Source: PALSA-607 sp036510735 (lineage in GTDB: Bacteria > Actinomycetota > Actinomycetes > Acidothermales > Acidothermaceae). Taken from it: a stretch of 15,251 nt of DNA. Of the stretch, positions 1 through 6,879 are shown piece by piece. The position numbers and the translations under genes were made by a program. Every line of letters begins with the position of its first letter. Within the stretch, counting starts at the first letter, position 1. Location: the NCBI GenBank assembly GCA_036510735.1, contig DATCDK010000205.1:1-15251 (forward strand), in the 5' to 3' direction. The notes under the pieces are model-generated. The model did not search any database. It saw only the letters and a program-made list of their open reading frames with translations, and was not told the origin of the DNA.

Positions 1-1358
1 AGCTGCGGATCGGAGTGCTCGTACAGGTGCGTACCGTCGAATTGGGCGAGCGCCCACGCGTCCTTGGGGAAGTGGGCGGGGACCCAGTCGATGATCACAC
101 CGATACCCGCCTGATGCAGGCTGTCGACGAGGAATCGGAAGTCATCGGGAGTGCCGAAGCGCGACGTTGGCGCGAAGTACGACGAGACCTGGTAGCCCCA
201 TGACCCACCGAAGGGGTGCTCGGCGACCGGCAAGAACTCGATGTGGGTGAACCCGAGATCCTTCACGTACGCGACGAGTTCGTCGGCGAGCTGGCGGTAG
301 CCGAGACCTTGCTTCCACGATCCGAGGTGCACCTCGTAGATGCTCATCGGCTCGCGCAGGGCGTCAGCGGCCGCCCGCTTCGTCAGCCACTCGGCGTCCT
401 GCCAAACGTAGGTTGAGGTGAAGACGACGGAAGCCTGCGCCGGCGGATGCTCGGTCGCGAAGGCCATCGGGTCGGCCTTCTCGCGCCACTGGCCGTCGGA
501 CCCGAGCACGTTCAGCTTGTAGCGGTCGCCGGATGCGACGCCCGGGATGAACAACTCCCACACTCCGCTGGAACCAAGCGATCGCATCGGATTGGCCTGG
601 GAATCCCAGAAGTTGAAGTCACCCGCGACCCGCATTGCGCGCGCGTTCGGTGCCCAGACGGCGAACGACGTTCCGCTGACGACGCCGCTCGGTGTGTCGT
701 AGTGGTGCTCGTGGGCGCCGAGCACCTCCCACAACTGCTCATGCCGGCCCTCGCCGATCAGGTGCAGGTCGACGTCGCCGAGTGTCGGCAAGAAGCGGTA
801 CGGCTCGTCGACGATGTGCTTGATGCCGTCGTCGTAGACGACCTCGACGCGGTAATCGGGAACGGCCGAACTCTTCCACGTCGCGCTCCACACGCCGCCA
901 CGCTCGTGCGCCAGCGGAATACGCAGCAGGTCGACGAGAACCGTGACCTCACGCGCGTTCGGCCGGAAGCTGCGGAAGGTCACGACGTCGCCGTTTAGAT
1001 GCGCGCCGAGGATGCCGTGCGGGTTGTGGTGCGCACCGGAGACCAGGCGGTCGATCTCCTCGGGTGGAGCGGTCACCGGCGCGTGCGGCGCGGGCGGGGC
1101 AGCGGCTGTCTTGGTCTCGGCTGGCTTCGTCACTGTGGCGACCTTCTTTTCAGGGACGACGGTTGCCGCGGGCTGAGCGGTCACGGGCGAAGCGGCCGGC
1201 TGAGCAGGGGGCGGGACGGCGGGCTGCGCGGGGGGCGGGACGGCGGGCTGCGCGGGGGTTGGAGCGGTCGGCTGCTCCGGCGTCGCTGCTTTCGGCGACA
1301 CCGGCCCCCCGGCGTCCCCGCTCGCTGTGTTCCCGCTCGTCGTGTTTCCGCTTGTCAT
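1..1358 (-). CDS. glgB: 1,4-alpha-glucan branching enzyme GlgB, N-terminal part (truncated by window edge)
   Basis: GlgB cuts alpha-1,4-glucan chains and rejoins them as alpha-1,6 branches; here it would branch the polymer extended by GlgE. Reading from ATG at 1358, 452 codons are visible with no stop. Residues 1-98 are a Pro/Ala/Thr-rich tail with short repeats. Residues 99-225 are the actinobacterial N-terminal domain (HHNPHGILGAH at 110-120, YRFLPTLGDVDLHL at 187-200). Residues 226-320 are CBM48 (SFAVWAPNA, GDFNFWD). The GH13 barrel follows (YEVHLGSW at 341-348, LPVAEHPF, GYQVSSYFAPTSRFG, DWVPAHFPKDAWAL). The catalytic Asp/Glu lie beyond the edge and cannot be checked. The start overlaps the mak stop as ATGA with no good Shine-Dalgarno, which suggests translational coupling. 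Identity is secure from close similarity to mycobacterial GlgB as I recall it; the length of the tail depends on the ATGA start being used. Confidence 0.96.
   Translation of the reverse strand, partial: MTSGNTTSGNTASGDAGGPVSPKAATPEQPTAPTPAQPAVPPPAQPAVPPPAQPAASPVTAQPAATVVPEKKVATVTKPAETKTAAAPPAPHAPVTAPPEEIDRLVSGAHHNPHGILGAHLNGDVVTFRSFRPNAREVTVLVDLLRIPLAHERGGVWSATWKSSAVPDYRVEVVYDDGIKHIVDEPYRFLPTLGDVDLHLIGEGRHEQLWEVLGAHEHHYDTPSGVVSGTSFAVWAPNARAMRVAGDFNFWDSQANPMRSLGSSGVWELFIPGVASGDRYKLNVLGSDGQWREKADPMAFATEHPPAQASVVFTSTYVWQDAEWLTKRAAADALREPMSIYEVHLGSWKQGLGYRQLADELVAYVKDLGFTHIEFLPVAEHPFGGSWGYQVSSYFAPTSRFGTPDDFRFLVDSLHQAGIGVIIDWVPAHFPKDAWALAQFDGTHLYEHSDPQ
1198..1259 (-). repeat. 24-bp in-frame tandem repeat in the glgB N-terminal tail
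   Basis: About 2.6 copies of a 24-bp unit lie at 1198-1221, 1222-1245 and 1246-1259. They encode an 8-residue period (PAQPAVPP) at about residues 35-57 of GlgB. A second, shorter 5-residue period (TSGNT) sits at residues 2-14 (about 1317-1355). The units are in frame, so copy-number changes would lengthen or shorten the tail without breaking GlgB. Confidence 0.85.
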
Positions 1359-2758
1359 GCGGCGACCAATCGCTCGATCGAGCCCAGCGGAATCCGTACC
1401 CAGCTGGGCCGGTTCCGAGCCTCGTACGCCACCTCGTACACCGCCTTGTCGAGTTCGAACGCGCGCAGCAGGACGTCGTCGTCGCGCGGATCACGGCCGG
1501 CACTCTTGGCATAGCCGGTGCAAAACGCGTCCCTGTTGCGCTCTGCCCATTCGGCGGCCCGATATTCGAGCTGTGCGGCTGCGGGTTGGTCAGCAAGCAA
1601 ATAGCGGGATGCGTAGTCGAACGACCGCAACATGCCGGCGACGTCGCGCAACGGGCTGGAAAGTGCAGTCCGTGCAGCGATCGGAGCGCCGGGCTCACCC
1701 TCGAAATCGAGCAGCACCCAGCCGTTGTCGGTGCGCATGACCTGGCCGAGGTGAAAGTCGCCGTGCACGCGTTGCAGCGGGACGGGTTCGTGGCTGTTCG
1801 CGAGAGCATCGAAGACCGCAGAGATTGCTGCGGCGTGAGCAGCGAGTGCCGGGACGGCGACCCGTGCCGCGTCGAGTCGCGTTCGCATCGACTGGGCCAT
1901 CGCCACGAGAGCGTGCTGGTCGGCGACGCCTGTCGGCAGCGCCTGCGCCATCGCCGAGTGCACATCCGCGGCCGCCATGCCGAGCCGCTCCGACTCGGCG
2001 GCGAAGTCGCCGCCGACCTCGCCGGCGTGCAGGTCGCCTTCGGCGAACAAGTCGCGCACGCTGGTCAGCGCCAGCGCCCACCCGTCGGTACCGGATCGCA
2101 GGAATTCTTGGAGCAGCCCGAGCGTGCTGGCGACGCCGTCGACGTCGCTCTCGATCCAGCCCTGCAGTGCGGGCACGTGCTGGTTGCCCATCTCGGTGAG
2201 CGCACGCGTGACCTCGAGATCGGGATTGAGGCCCGGAACGACGATGCGGAACAGCTTCATGATGGTCTGCTCGCCGAACACAACCGACGTGTTCGACTGC
2301 TCGCCGCCGAGCACCAGGCTGACGGCGTCGGGATCGAGTTTCGCGCCCGGCTCAAGGGCAAACACAATGCCGGCTCGGGTCTCTTCACCGGCGACCCAGC
2401 CGAGCATCGTGTGCATCAGATCGTGGTCCTGGCTGGCTTCGTATACCCAACCCATGTCATCGACGTGGCCGATGATCGCGTGCTCGAGCTCCGGCGGCAT
2501 GCTGGCGCGAACCCCGAGAAGCAACTGATAGGTCGTCGTGAGGCTGACGGCAGCTGGCTCGAGTCCGGGAATCGGGTCGACGGCCGGGTTTTGCTCAACC
2601 TCCACAAACAGATGCAAAAGGGACGGGTCGCCTTCCAGCAGCCGTTGCTCCGTCGCGACCTGGACCGCTTTGGCGCCACGGTCCTTGCCGGCGAACCAGC
2701 GCTGCCTCGGTAGCCAGTCGCGCAGAAAACCCTCGAGCTGAGTCCGATTTGTACTCAT
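1355..2758 (-). CDS. mak: maltokinase (Mak/Pep2)
   Basis: This 467-residue maltokinase uses ATP to convert maltose to alpha-maltose 1-phosphate, the donor for GlgE. The length is usual for the family. The kinase-like fold shows a nucleotide-lobe segment EQSNTSVVF at 153-161 with K168 in IMKLFR, the catalytic loop VHGDFHLGQV at 331-340 (Asp334), and the metal-binding DFEGEP at 351-356. The start is ATG 2758, placed directly after the treS stop (TAA then ATG). A strong GGAGG eight bases upstream lies inside the treS end and fixes this start. The 3' end overlaps glgB by four bases (ATGA). In mycobacteria TreS and maltokinase form a physical complex, so the tight linkage fits. A 549-codon open frame on the opposite strand over this gene is a codon-bias shadow. 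Identity is well supported by motif and context. Confidence 0.95.
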   Translation of the reverse strand: MSTNRTQLEGFLRDWLPRQRWFAGKDRGAKAVQVATEQRLLEGDPSLLHLFVEVEQNPAVDPIPGLEPAAVSLTTTYQLLLGVRASMPPELEHAIIGHVDDMGWVYEASQDHDLMHTMLGWVAGEETRAGIVFALEPGAKLDPDAVSLVLGGEQSNTSVVFGEQTIMKLFRIVVPGLNPDLEVTRALTEMGNQHVPALQGWIESDVDGVASTLGLLQEFLRSGTDGWALALTSVRDLFAEGDLHAGEVGGDFAAESERLGMAAADVHSAMAQALPTGVADQHALVAMAQSMRTRLDAARVAVPALAAHAAAISAVFDALANSHEPVPLQRVHGDFHLGQVMRTDNGWVLLDFEGEPGAPIAARTALSSPLRDVAGMLRSFDYASRYLLADQPAAAQLEYRAAEWAERNRDAFCTGYAKSAGRDPRDDDVLLRAFELDKAVYEVAYEARNRPSWVRIPLGSIERLVAA

Positions 2759-4438
2759 TTAGACATCCTCCGCGCGCTTGGCCGGCAGCGTGAACCAGTA
2801 GAAGCCATGGCCCGGCAGGGTCAGCAGGTAGGGCAGCTCGCCCACCTTCGGGAAGTGCATACCCCCCAGCATCTCCACCGGAACCACGCCTTCGAACCGG
2901 CGTAGGTCGAGTTCGACCGGCTGCGGGAAGCGCGACAGGTTGTTCACGCACAGAACCCGGTCGTCGCCGAACTCGCGGACGAACGCCAGGATGCTCGGAT
3001 TCGACGCTCCCAACTCCGAGAAAGTGCCCGCGCCGAAAGTTGGGTGGCGCTTGCGGGTGTCGATCATCCGCCGGGTCCAGTGCAGCAGCGATGTCGAGGT
3101 GCGCATCTGCGCTTCGACGTTGAGGCCCTGGTAGCCGTAGATCGGGTCCATGATCACCGGCAGGTACAGCCGGCCGGGGTCGCAGTTGGAGAAGCCGGCG
3201 TTGCGGTCCGGAGTCCACTGCATTGGGGTGCGGACCCCGTCGCGGTCACCGAGCCAGATGTTGTCGCCCATACCGATCTCGTCGCCGTAATAGAGCACCG
3301 GTGAGCCCGGCAGAGAGAGCAGCAGAGCGGTGAACAACTCCATCTGGTCGCGGGAGTTCTCGAGTAGTGGCGCCAGTCGCCGTCGGATGCCGATGTTCGC
3401 CTTCATCCGTGGGTCTTGCGCGTACTCGGTGTACATGTAGTCGCGCTCTTCGTCGGTCACCATCTCAAGGGTCAACTCGTCGTGGTTGCGCAAGAAGATG
3501 CCCCACTGGCAGCCGTCGGGGATCGCCGGCGTCTGCGACAGGATCTCCGAGATCGGGTAGCGCTGCTCGCGCCGCACGGACATGAAGATGCGCGGCATCA
3601 GCGGGAAGTGGAACGCCATGTGGCATTCGTCGCTGTCGCCGAAATATTGGACGACGTCGGCGGGCCATTGATTCGCCTCGGCCAGCAGTACTCGGTCGGG
3701 GAAGTCGCGGTCGATCTCCTTGCGCACCCGCTTGAGATAGTCGTGCGTGCGCGGCAGGTTCTCGCAGTTGGTGCCCTCTTCTTCAAACAGATACGGGACG
3801 GCGTCGAGGCGGAAGCCATCGATACCGAGTTCGAGCCAGAACCGCAGGGTGCCGAGCATGGCGTCCTGGACTGCCGGGTTCTCGAAGTTCAGGTCGGGCT
3901 GGTGGCCGAAGAAGCGGTGCCAGTAGTACTCGCCGCGCACCGGGTCGAACGTCCAGTTCGACTTCTCCGTATCGACGAAGATGATGCGCGCATCGCGGTA
4001 CGCGGTGTCGGTCTTGGACCACACGTAGTAGTCGCCATACGGACCGGTGGGATCTGAGCGCGACGCCTGGAACCACGGGTGCTGGTCGCTGGTGTGGTTC
4101 ATGACGAGGTCGGCGACGACCCGCATGCCGCGCTTGTGGGCCTCTTCGACCAGCTCGACGAAGTCGCCGAGGTCACCGAACTCGGGCAGGATCGTGAAGT
4201 AGTCGGAGATGTCGTACCCGCCGTCGCGCAGCGGCGACTGGAAGATGGGCAGCAGCCAGATGCAGTCGATGCCGAGCCAGCTCAGGTAGTCGAGCTTCGA
4301 CACCAGGCCCTTCAGGTCGCCGGTACCGTCACCGTTGCTGTCGGCGAAGCCGCGGACCAGCACCTCGTAGAAGACCGCGCGCTTGTACCAGTGCGGATCC
4401 ACGGAGTGCTCCGACGAATCGGCTACGGGGTCTGTCAT
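2759..4438 (-). CDS. treS: trehalose synthase (maltose alpha-D-glucosyltransferase) TreS
   Basis: TreS reversibly isomerises trehalose and maltose in the cytosol; with maltokinase next door the flow is expected toward maltose 1-phosphate. The protein has 559 residues, close to the family norm, and there is no fused kinase domain. GH13 motifs are in order: GIDCIWLLPIFQSPLRDGGYD at 56-76, DLVMNH at 110-115, GFRLDAVPYLFEEEGT with nucleophile Asp212, LLAEANQWP with acid Glu254, and FLRNHDE with Asp320. YYGDEIGMGDN at 383-393 is typical of TreS. The start is ATG 4438: an in-frame TGA lies only one codon upstream, so no longer form is possible. The Shine-Dalgarno is weak (AGGGCGG about 9 bases upstream). 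A six-copy 14-bp repeat begins 18 bp upstream of the start. The stop touches the mak start, so the two are co-translated. Confidence 0.97.
   Translation of the reverse strand: MTDPVADSSEHSVDPHWYKRAVFYEVLVRGFADSNGDGTGDLKGLVSKLDYLSWLGIDCIWLLPIFQSPLRDGGYDISDYFTILPEFGDLGDFVELVEEAHKRGMRVVADLVMNHTSDQHPWFQASRSDPTGPYGDYYVWSKTDTAYRDARIIFVDTEKSNWTFDPVRGEYYWHRFFGHQPDLNFENPAVQDAMLGTLRFWLELGIDGFRLDAVPYLFEEEGTNCENLPRTHDYLKRVRKEIDRDFPDRVLLAEANQWPADVVQYFGDSDECHMAFHFPLMPRIFMSVRREQRYPISEILSQTPAIPDGCQWGIFLRNHDELTLEMVTDEERDYMYTEYAQDPRMKANIGIRRRLAPLLENSRDQMELFTALLLSLPGSPVLYYGDEIGMGDNIWLGDRDGVRTPMQWTPDRNAGFSNCDPGRLYLPVIMDPIYGYQGLNVEAQMRTSTSLLHWTRRMIDTRKRHPTFGAGTFSELGASNPSILAFVREFGDDRVLCVNNLSRFPQPVELDLRRFEGVVPVEMLGGMHFPKVGELPYLLTLPGHGFYWFTLPAKRAEDV
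2767..2771 (-). promoter_or_regulatory. Shine-Dalgarno for mak inside the treS 3' end
   Basis: Minus-strand GGAGG lies eight bases before the mak ATG and within the last codons of treS. It is the clearest ribosome-binding site in the operon and decides the mak start. Confidence 0.75.
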
Positions 4439-4455
4439 CTGTCAAGGCCGCCCTG

Positions 4456-4539
4456 TGGGGATGTCGCTGTGGGGATGTCCGTCTGGGGATGTGACTTTGG
4501 GGATGTGACTTTGGGGATGTGACTGTGGGGATGTCATTG
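4456..4539. repeat. six 14-bp direct repeats in the glgE-treS gap
   Basis: TGGGGATGT occurs at 4456, 4470, 4484, 4498, 4512 and 4526, exactly every 14 bp. The five bases between cores vary slightly (CGCTG, CCGTC, GACTT twice, GACTG, CATTG). The array fills most of the 118-bp gap between glgE and treS and would lie in the untranslated mRNA ahead of treS. The period is not a multiple of three, so it is not coding. The plus (template) strand carries six evenly spaced GGGG runs. A TTGACC hexamer (minus strand, 4547-4542) borders the upstream side, but I see no matching -10. Confidence 0.95.
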
Positions 4540-4556
4540 CGGGTCAACTGCGGTGG

Positions 4557-6722
4557 TTACTGAACCAAGAAGATGTGCGCTGGCTCGACGTGCGGATCCA
4601 GCCGCACATAGTTGTACTGCCCGAACGTATAGCGCGCACCACTGATCAGGTCGGTGACGTCGAGCTGGGCTGCCCAGTCGACGCCCAGCGCCGGCATGTC
4701 GAGCGCGACGGTTGCCTCACTGACGTTGAACGGGTTGAGGTTGACGATCACCAGGATCGTGTCGGTCGCGTCATCGGTGACGACCTGCTTGGAGTAGGTG
4801 AGGATCTGGGTGTTGTCGGCGCTGTGCAGATGCAGGTTGCGCAGCCGTTGCAGGGCCACGTGCTCGCGGCGGATCCGGTTGAGCGTCGTGATGTACCCGG
4901 CCAGACTCCGGCCGGCCGCCTCAGCGGCCGCATAGTCGCGGGGACGGTACTGGTACTTCTCTGAGTCCAGATACTCCTCGCTACCCGGGCGAAGGGGAAT
5001 GTTCTCGAAGAGCTCGTAGCCTGAATACACGCCCCAGGTCGGTGAGCCCGTCGCGGCGAGCACGGCGCGAATCTTGAAGGAGGGCGGCCCGCCCTGCTGC
5101 AGGAACGCATGCAGGATGTCCTGGGTGTTGGTGAAGAAGTTCGGGCGCAGGACGTCTGAGGTCTCGTGCGACAGCTCGGTGAGGTAGAGCTCGAGTTCGG
5201 GCTTCGTGTTGCGCCAGGTGAAGTAGGTATACGACTGGTGGAAGCCGACCTTCGCCAGACCGCGCATCATGGCCGGCCGGGTGAAGGCCTCCGCAAGGAA
5301 CAAGACATCTGGGTCGGTGGAACGGATGTCGGCGAGCAGCTGCTCCCAGAACCGCACAGGCTTGGTGTGCGGGTTGTCGACGCGGAAGATCCTTATGCCG
5401 TGGCTCATCCACAGGCGCACGATCCGCACGATCTCGGCGTAGAGACCCTCGTAGTCGTTGTCGAAGTTCAGCGGGTAGATGTCCTGGTATTTCTTCGGCG
5501 GGTTCTCCGCGTACGCGATGCTCCCGTCGGCACGAGTGGTGAACCACTCCGGATGCTGGGTCACCCACGGATGGTCGGGCGAACACTGCAGCGCGAGGTC
5601 GAGCGCGATCTCGAGGCCATTGGCTTTCGCCGCCCCGACGAACGCGTCGAAGTCGTCCATCGTGCCGAGGTCGGGATGAATCGCGTCGTGCCCGCCTTCA
5701 CTGCTCCCAATGGCCCAAGGGACGCCGGGATCGCGTGGCCCTGGCGTCAGGGTGTTGTTCGGACCTTTGCGAAACGTCGTCCCGATTGGATGCACCGGCG
5801 GGATGTAGACGACGTCGAATCCCATCGCGGCGATCGCCGGCAGCCGCTTCGCGGCGGTCGCAAACGTGCCCGACTTCGGCGGGTCGAGTGTCGCTCCTTC
5901 GGAGCGCGGAAAGAACTCGTACCACGAGCCGAAAAGTGCGCGCTCGCGATCGACCCAGAGTGGGTAGGACGGCGACACGGTCAGCAGCGTGCGCAGTGGG
6001 TGGCGGGCAAGAAGGGCGAGGACGCCGCGAGCCAGCGCGGCTGACAATCGCTCGACCGGATCACCCGGTGAGCGCAACGTGTCGGCGACGCTGAGGAGTC
6101 GGCCAGCATCGCCGGTGTCACCGGTGTTTGTGTTGGTGCCGGACAGGTTCGCGGCCGCTTGCTCGTGCAGCCGCGCGCCTTCTTCCAACATCAACTCGAC
6201 GTCTTGGCCCTCGGGAACCTTGATGCGCGCGTCGTGCCGCCACGATTCGAGCGGATCACTCCACGCCTCGATGTGGAATGTCCACGCGCCCGTCGTGTCT
6301 GCTGTCACGACTGCTTCGTAGCGGTCGGTACCGGGTGCGACGAGTCGCATCGGTGTCCAGGGGCCGGTGCGGCCAGTTGAATCGCGCAGCACGACATTCA
6401 CGCCCACCGCATCGTGGCCCTCGCGATAGACGGTCGCGGCGACGGTCAGTTGTTCACCGACCGCCGACTTGGCTGGGTAACGGCCGCAGTCGATGACGGG
6501 CATGACGTTCTCGATTGGTATGCGGCCGCCCGGTGCCCGCTCGCTTGGCGGGGTCCCGGTCTTGGCTGTTGCGGTTGCAGTCGCTTTTGTTGCCGTTGCA
6601 GCCTCGGCGGAGGCAGCGGTTGCCGTGCGCGGCGTCCGCGTTGCGGGTGCAGCCGCTTTCGAGCGGGCCGGACGGGCGGCCGGCGATTTCGCAGGCGTGG
6701 CGCGGCTCTTGTTTGTGCTCAT
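4557..6722 (-). CDS. glgE: alpha-1,4-glucan:maltose-1-phosphate maltosyltransferase GlgE
   Basis: GlgE (GH13_3) transfers maltosyl units from maltose 1-phosphate to the non-reducing end of alpha-1,4-glucan. From ATG 6722 it has 721 residues, about 45-50 more than streptomycete GlgE as I recall it. Residues 1-66 are an Ala/Thr/Pro/Lys-rich tail. The conserved protein begins near GRIPIENVMPVIDCGRYPAK (66-85), followed by the N-terminal beta domain, a helical insert and the barrel. Catalytic residues are Asp449 (FRVDNPHTKP), Glu478 (FLAEAF) and Asp535 (NTQDILH). Their 29 and 57 residue spacings match Asp394/Glu423/Asp480 of Streptomyces coelicolor GlgE. The open frame reaches 7004, but that extension crosses the divergent glgP gene and is rejected. 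The start has only a weak Shine-Dalgarno and may be leaderless. It is the first gene of the synthetic cluster. Confidence 0.95.
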   Translation of the reverse strand: MSTNKSRATPAKSPAARPARSKAAAPATRTPRTATAASAEAATATKATATATAKTGTPPSERAPGGRIPIENVMPVIDCGRYPAKSAVGEQLTVAATVYREGHDAVGVNVVLRDSTGRTGPWTPMRLVAPGTDRYEAVVTADTTGAWTFHIEAWSDPLESWRHDARIKVPEGQDVELMLEEGARLHEQAAANLSGTNTNTGDTGDAGRLLSVADTLRSPGDPVERLSAALARGVLALLARHPLRTLLTVSPSYPLWVDRERALFGSWYEFFPRSEGATLDPPKSGTFATAAKRLPAIAAMGFDVVYIPPVHPIGTTFRKGPNNTLTPGPRDPGVPWAIGSSEGGHDAIHPDLGTMDDFDAFVGAAKANGLEIALDLALQCSPDHPWVTQHPEWFTTRADGSIAYAENPPKKYQDIYPLNFDNDYEGLYAEIVRIVRLWMSHGIRIFRVDNPHTKPVRFWEQLLADIRSTDPDVLFLAEAFTRPAMMRGLAKVGFHQSYTYFTWRNTKPELELYLTELSHETSDVLRPNFFTNTQDILHAFLQQGGPPSFKIRAVLAATGSPTWGVYSGYELFENIPLRPGSEEYLDSEKYQYRPRDYAAAEAAGRSLAGYITTLNRIRREHVALQRLRNLHLHSADNTQILTYSKQVVTDDATDTILVIVNLNPFNVSEATVALDMPALGVDWAAQLDVTDLISGARYTFGQYNYVRLDPHVEPAHIFLVQ

Positions 6723-6879
6723 TACCCCGAACGTATCGGGCGGCGGGGCGCGCCGCGAGAGCCCGGGTGATCTTCCTGGGAACCTACCGATGGAATTGCG
6801 AGCGTTCCCACTAAGTCGACGTGGCCGTGGGCCGATGGACCTTGGTGCAGCGATCTCCCGCTTCGGTATGGTCATGCCC
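6723..6879. promoter_or_regulatory. divergent glgE/glgP control region
   Basis: This 157-bp gap must hold the promoters of both glgE (minus) and glgP (plus). On the minus strand TACGTT (6735-6730) ends 7 nt before the glgE ATG. On the plus strand TATGGT (6867-6872) ends 7 nt before the glgP GTG, with TTGGTG at 6842-6847 as a poor, 19-bp-spaced -35. The region also contains an interrupted inverted repeat and a LacI-like site, listed separately. Promoter assignments rest on pattern matching only. Confidence 0.5.
6797..6810. promoter_or_regulatory. LacI-family-like operator candidate
   Basis: The 14-mer TGCGAGCGTTCCCA has the TG...CG...CA layout of LacI-family operators, and its two halves match at five of seven positions. 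Its right half, GTTCCCA, is also the exact complement of TGGGAAC at 6777-6783, 20 bp away. It sits between the proposed glgE and glgP promoters. LacI regulators commonly control maltose and glucan genes in actinobacteria, but no regulator gene is in the window. Confidence 0.3.

Noticed and set aside
1064..2713. 549-codon open frame on the plus strand across mak and the glgB start
   Set aside because: It is antisense to two genes with intact family motifs, shows no recognisable domain, and is composed of Arg/Ala-rich shadow sequence typical of high-GC DNA.
4456..4539. Possible CRISPR-like array
   Set aside because: The units are 14 bp with 9-bp cores and 5-bp variable parts, far too short for repeats and spacers, and there are no cas genes.
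4329..4547. 72-codon minus-strand frame (TTG start) through the 14-bp repeats into treS
   Set aside because: The repeat period is not a multiple of three, the frame overlaps treS out of phase, and no ribosome-binding site is seen.
5166..6044. 292-codon plus-strand frame antisense to glgE
   Set aside because: It lies wholly within the catalytic region of glgE and has no recognisable motif.
6493..6879. N-terminal extension of glgP by about 129 codons
   Set aside because: It would overlap the 5' half-kilobase region of glgE in antisense, the added sequence is the reverse-strand image of the GlgE tail, and homologues start at the AIRRFTVR segment.
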